Of a stretch of 64,000 nt of DNA, positions 62,068-64,000 are shown one piece after another. Both the position numbers and the translations under genes were made by a program. Under the pieces are notes generated by a model that saw only the letters and a program-made list of their open reading frames with translations, was not told where the DNA came from and searched no databases. Numbering within the stretch: the first letter of the stretch is position 1; every line of letters begins with the position of its first letter. Location of the stretch: contig NZ_JAVMIP010000005.1 in NCBI RefSeq assembly GCF_031729055.1, positions 1-64,000 of the forward strand, read 5' to 3'. Source of the DNA: Pseudocalidococcus azoricus BACA0444 (GTDB taxonomy: Bacteria; Cyanobacteriota; Cyanobacteriia; Thermosynechococcales; Thermosynechococcaceae).

Positions 62068-62625
62068 TCAATTAATTTTTAACCATCCAAAAACTTGTTG
62101 GGCTGTGAGTTCTAAATCTACTTCTTCTAATACTGGCAACTTACACCCTTCCCGGCAAACAGTAGGTTCTTGGTGGGGGGTAAAGATGAGGACAGAGTAA
62201 TCATCCGGATCAAGCATCCACCCCAACCGACAGCCATACTTTAGGCAATGTAACAGGTTATCAATAACACGATTCGCCTTCTGAGCCGGTGACAGGATTT
62301 CGATTGACCAATCAGGGGCTGCCATAAAATTATCTTCTGGCTCTCCAACCTCGTTGACTTGAATTTGACTCCAAGGGATGACGGCAATATCAGGCACAAC
62401 AGAACGTCCAGCAAATGTACAGCGTAGCTCTGGCAAGGCGGTGTGAGTTTCACTATGACGATTAATCTCAGTCAGCAGGCGCATCTGGAGAAGCAAGTGT
62501 CGAGTTTTTGGCATTGGCTTTTGAATCGCCACCCCATCAATGTATTCCCAGGCCGGAGATTCTTCGATATATGGAAGTTCAAGAAATTCTTCAATCGTTA
62601 GAACTCGAGCGAGAGAGGCAGTCAT
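62068..62625 (-). CDS. Uma2 family (DUF820) putative restriction-endonuclease-fold protein
   Basis: 185 aa from ATG at 62625. The fold is PD-(D/E)XK-like: [15 protein letters not shown] and [11 protein letters not shown] carry the acidic residues. Hundreds of members can occur per cyanobacterial genome; function unknown, mobility suspected. The C-terminus [16 protein letters not shown] is typical. Immediately upstream of trmFO on the same strand, likely one transcript. Confidence 0.87.
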   Translation of the reverse strand: MTASLARVLTIEEFLELPYIEESPAWEYIDGVAIQKPMPKTRHLLLQMRLLTEINRHSETHTALPELRCTFAGRSVVPDIAVIPWSQIQVNEVGEPEDNFMAAPDWSIEILSPAQKANRVIDNLLHCLKYGCRLGWMLDPDDYSVLIFTPHQEPTVCREGCKLPVLEEVDLELTAQQVFGWLKIN

Positions 62626-62765
62626 GGTTTTAATAAAGGGCTGAGCTTTTGCTATCAGTATAGGAGATTGCTCTGGTTGTCTCATCGTTGAGTGGAAAGC
62701 ATTAGCTCATCACTCATCTTTCGATTCACCTTTGAAGCCAGCACTTGACTTCCACCTCTTCAACT

Positions 62766-62779
62766 AATACTATAGTATT
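62766..62779. repeat. Perfect 14-bp palindrome upstream of methylase gene
   Basis: AATACTATAGTATT lies 17 bp before the methylase ATG. It could be an operator for autoregulation of the restriction-modification genes. The core TATAGTATT also resembles the IS630 end at 5077, so a mobile-element scar is another explanation. Confidence 0.4.
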
Positions 62780-62796
62780 CAAATTCAAGAAGACAG

Positions 62797-63494
62797 ATGT
62801 TCTACTACTACGGCAGAAAAAAGCAAATAGCCAAGCACTACCCCGCTCCTAATTTTGAAGCTATCATTGAGCCGTTTGCAGGTTCAGCTTCTTATTAACT
62901 ACACGGAGAAAATTGGAAAAAAATATCTTCTTGGTGGAGAGAGACGAGCGTGTCTCCGCAATTTGGAAATGGTTAGTTGATGAAGCAACGCCACTTGTAA
63001 TCAAGAATTTACCCGACTTAGCGATCGGCGAAAAAAGCTCCGAATTTCTTCACATTATTCATGCTGCCACGAAAATGGCATTTCACTATAAAACTATTAA
63101 AGTGACTCCTGTTCTTGCTAGAAACTGGGAGATTAGTAAACAATATATGTCTGAAAATTTATTTAAGATTAAACACTGGAACATTATCTGTGGAGATTAC
63201 ACGTTAGCCCCCGATATAGAAGCCACTTGGTTTATCGATCCACCCTATAAAGAGGATGCTGGAAAAGGTTATCGCTATGGAAGCAAACTTATTGACTACA
63301 GAAAATTAGCACAATGGTCGAGGAAAAGGAAGGGAGAAGTGATATTTTGTGAAGGTCATTATGGTGATTATTTGCCATTCAGATCATTGCTAGATTTAAA
63401 GGGTGTAGCAGGAAAAACCAGCAAGGAATTTATCTACTACCAATCCGATAGAGCCAATAAGCAACTTGAACTTTTTCAATTTTTAACTAAATAG
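62797..63494 (+). pseudogene. DNA adenine methylase (D12 class), nonsense plus frameshift
   Basis: From ATG at 62797 the frame reads FYYYGRKKQIAKHYPAPNF and IIEPFAGSASY, the SAM-binding motif, and then meets TAA at 62896-62898. Reading past it gives LHGENWKK, and one base is missing in the A-run 62917-62923 before KNIFLVERDERVSAIWKWL. The catalytic motif DPPY follows in WFIDPPYKED and the gene ends at 63494. So two lesions break an otherwise complete N6-adenine methyltransferase. The target sequence is unknown. Confidence 0.82.
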
Positions 63495-64000
63495 GGAATT
63501 TCATGATCTTCTGATAAGTCTGTTTGTACAAATGAACATTAATTAAAGCTACCCAGCCTTTTCCCATCTTCTCTTTACCACTTACTTTCATGCCTGTCAC
63601 TTTAGTATTCCGACCTTCTGTTCCACTAATATTCCCCCAATCACTTGTAATCAGACTATTTGCGTAGAAAATAGCTGTGACTTTGGGATTGTTAAATTCA
63701 TGTTCACTTTTTACAAAATCCCAGACTAATCCCAACAATTCTTTGACTTCTTGATGATAGGACTGCCAAGTAATTCCTTCTAAAGCATTAATTCTTGGTT
63801 CTCCTGCTCTGAGATTTGTACCTTTAGTGATATTTCCAACCGTACATTTAATCTCTAGACCGACAGGATAATTACGCAATTCTTCCTCCGATGAGTTTTC
63901 ACCTCCCTTGGGGATAACATCAGGATGACCTTTCTCTATGGGGTTAACTATTGCTTCTGTCACTCCTGCTATAGAATGGCAAAACATTGAGCCAACAATC
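63487..64000 (-). CDS. Putative type II restriction endonuclease, partial
   Basis: The frame is open to the window edge, so the N-terminus is missing; at least 166 residues are present. A PD-(D/E)XK nuclease core is suggested by GHPDVIPKGG and, later, GLEIKCTVG (Asp then Glu-x-Lys). It faces the broken methylase gene tail to tail with an 8-bp overlap, the layout of a type II restriction-modification pair. The endonuclease call is inference from motif and neighbour. Confidence 0.62.
   Translation of the reverse strand, partial: IVGSMFCHSIAGVTEAIVNPIEKGHPDVIPKGGENSSEEELRNYPVGLEIKCTVGNITKGTNLRAGEPRINALEGITWQSYHQEVKELLGLVWDFVKSEHEFNNPKVTAIFYANSLITSDWGNISGTEGRNTKVTGMKVSGKEKMGKGWVALINVHLYKQTYQKIMKFPI

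Overview
The window is cyanobacterial chromosome. The evidence is light-independent protochlorophyllide reductase (chlL, chlN), photosystem II PsbX, the Calvin-cycle regulator CP12, a group 2 sigma-70 factor, a carotenoid oxygenase, an Hps-type pseudopilin locus and small proteins found mainly in cyanobacteria. PsbX and general gene style suggest a unicellular freshwater or thermotolerant lineage near Thermosynechococcus or Synechococcus PCC 6312; this is inference, not a database result. The genome is rich in the palindrome CCAGGCCTGG, while the usual cyanobacterial HIP1 octamer was noticed only inside the cas operon.

Layout. 1-530: a small coupled gene pair, one member a frameshifted retropepsin-like protease. 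671-4135: mfd. 4222-5077: a decayed IS630 element with both ends still visible. 5094-6869: an orphan phage tail-fibre-like gene with a collagen-like stretch. 6973-14891: a CRISPR array of 111 near-perfect 36-nt repeats by hand count, with duplicated spacer blocks and one degenerate repeat beside its leader. 15143-26192: a complete type I-B (MYXAN-like) cas operon on the minus strand, in the order WYL regulator, cas6 remnant, three toxin-antitoxin-type genes or remnants, cas6, an antitoxin/PIN-toxin pair, cas3, cas8, cas7, cas5, cas4-cas1 fusion, cas2. Repeat structure and a leader promoter indicate that the array is also read on the minus strand, away from cas2.

26393-51005 is mostly core genome: glgA, a sigma factor, a pterin dehydratase, a CAT-like acyltransferase, a phosphoribosyltransferase, chlL-DUF5331-chlN, a mechanosensitive channel followed by a second copy of the 3' end of chlN, an ACR3 arsenite exporter, psbX, gnd, ureF, a fructosamine-kinase-like gene, cp12, dxs, a carotenoid oxygenase, an L,D-transpeptidase, an Anbu-type protease, a monothiol glutaredoxin, an EI24 membrane protein and accC. 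52275-59917 is an hpsA-hpsB-hpsC-hpsD-like pseudopilin operon, preceded by a perfect CRP-type site. 60716-62625 holds trmFO and a Uma2-family gene. The window closes with a type II restriction-modification-like pair in which the methylase gene is broken and the putative endonuclease gene runs off the end.

The most unusual material is in the CRISPR-Cas region: an addiction-type gene pair translationally coupled into the cas operon, a duplicated cas6 start, a leader-embedded degenerate repeat with an oversized spacer, near-identical spacers that differ mainly in the seed, a spacer matching a tRNA 3' end, and a Cas3 whose HD dyad reads QD. Outside it, the chlN partial duplication with a sharp identity boundary stands out.
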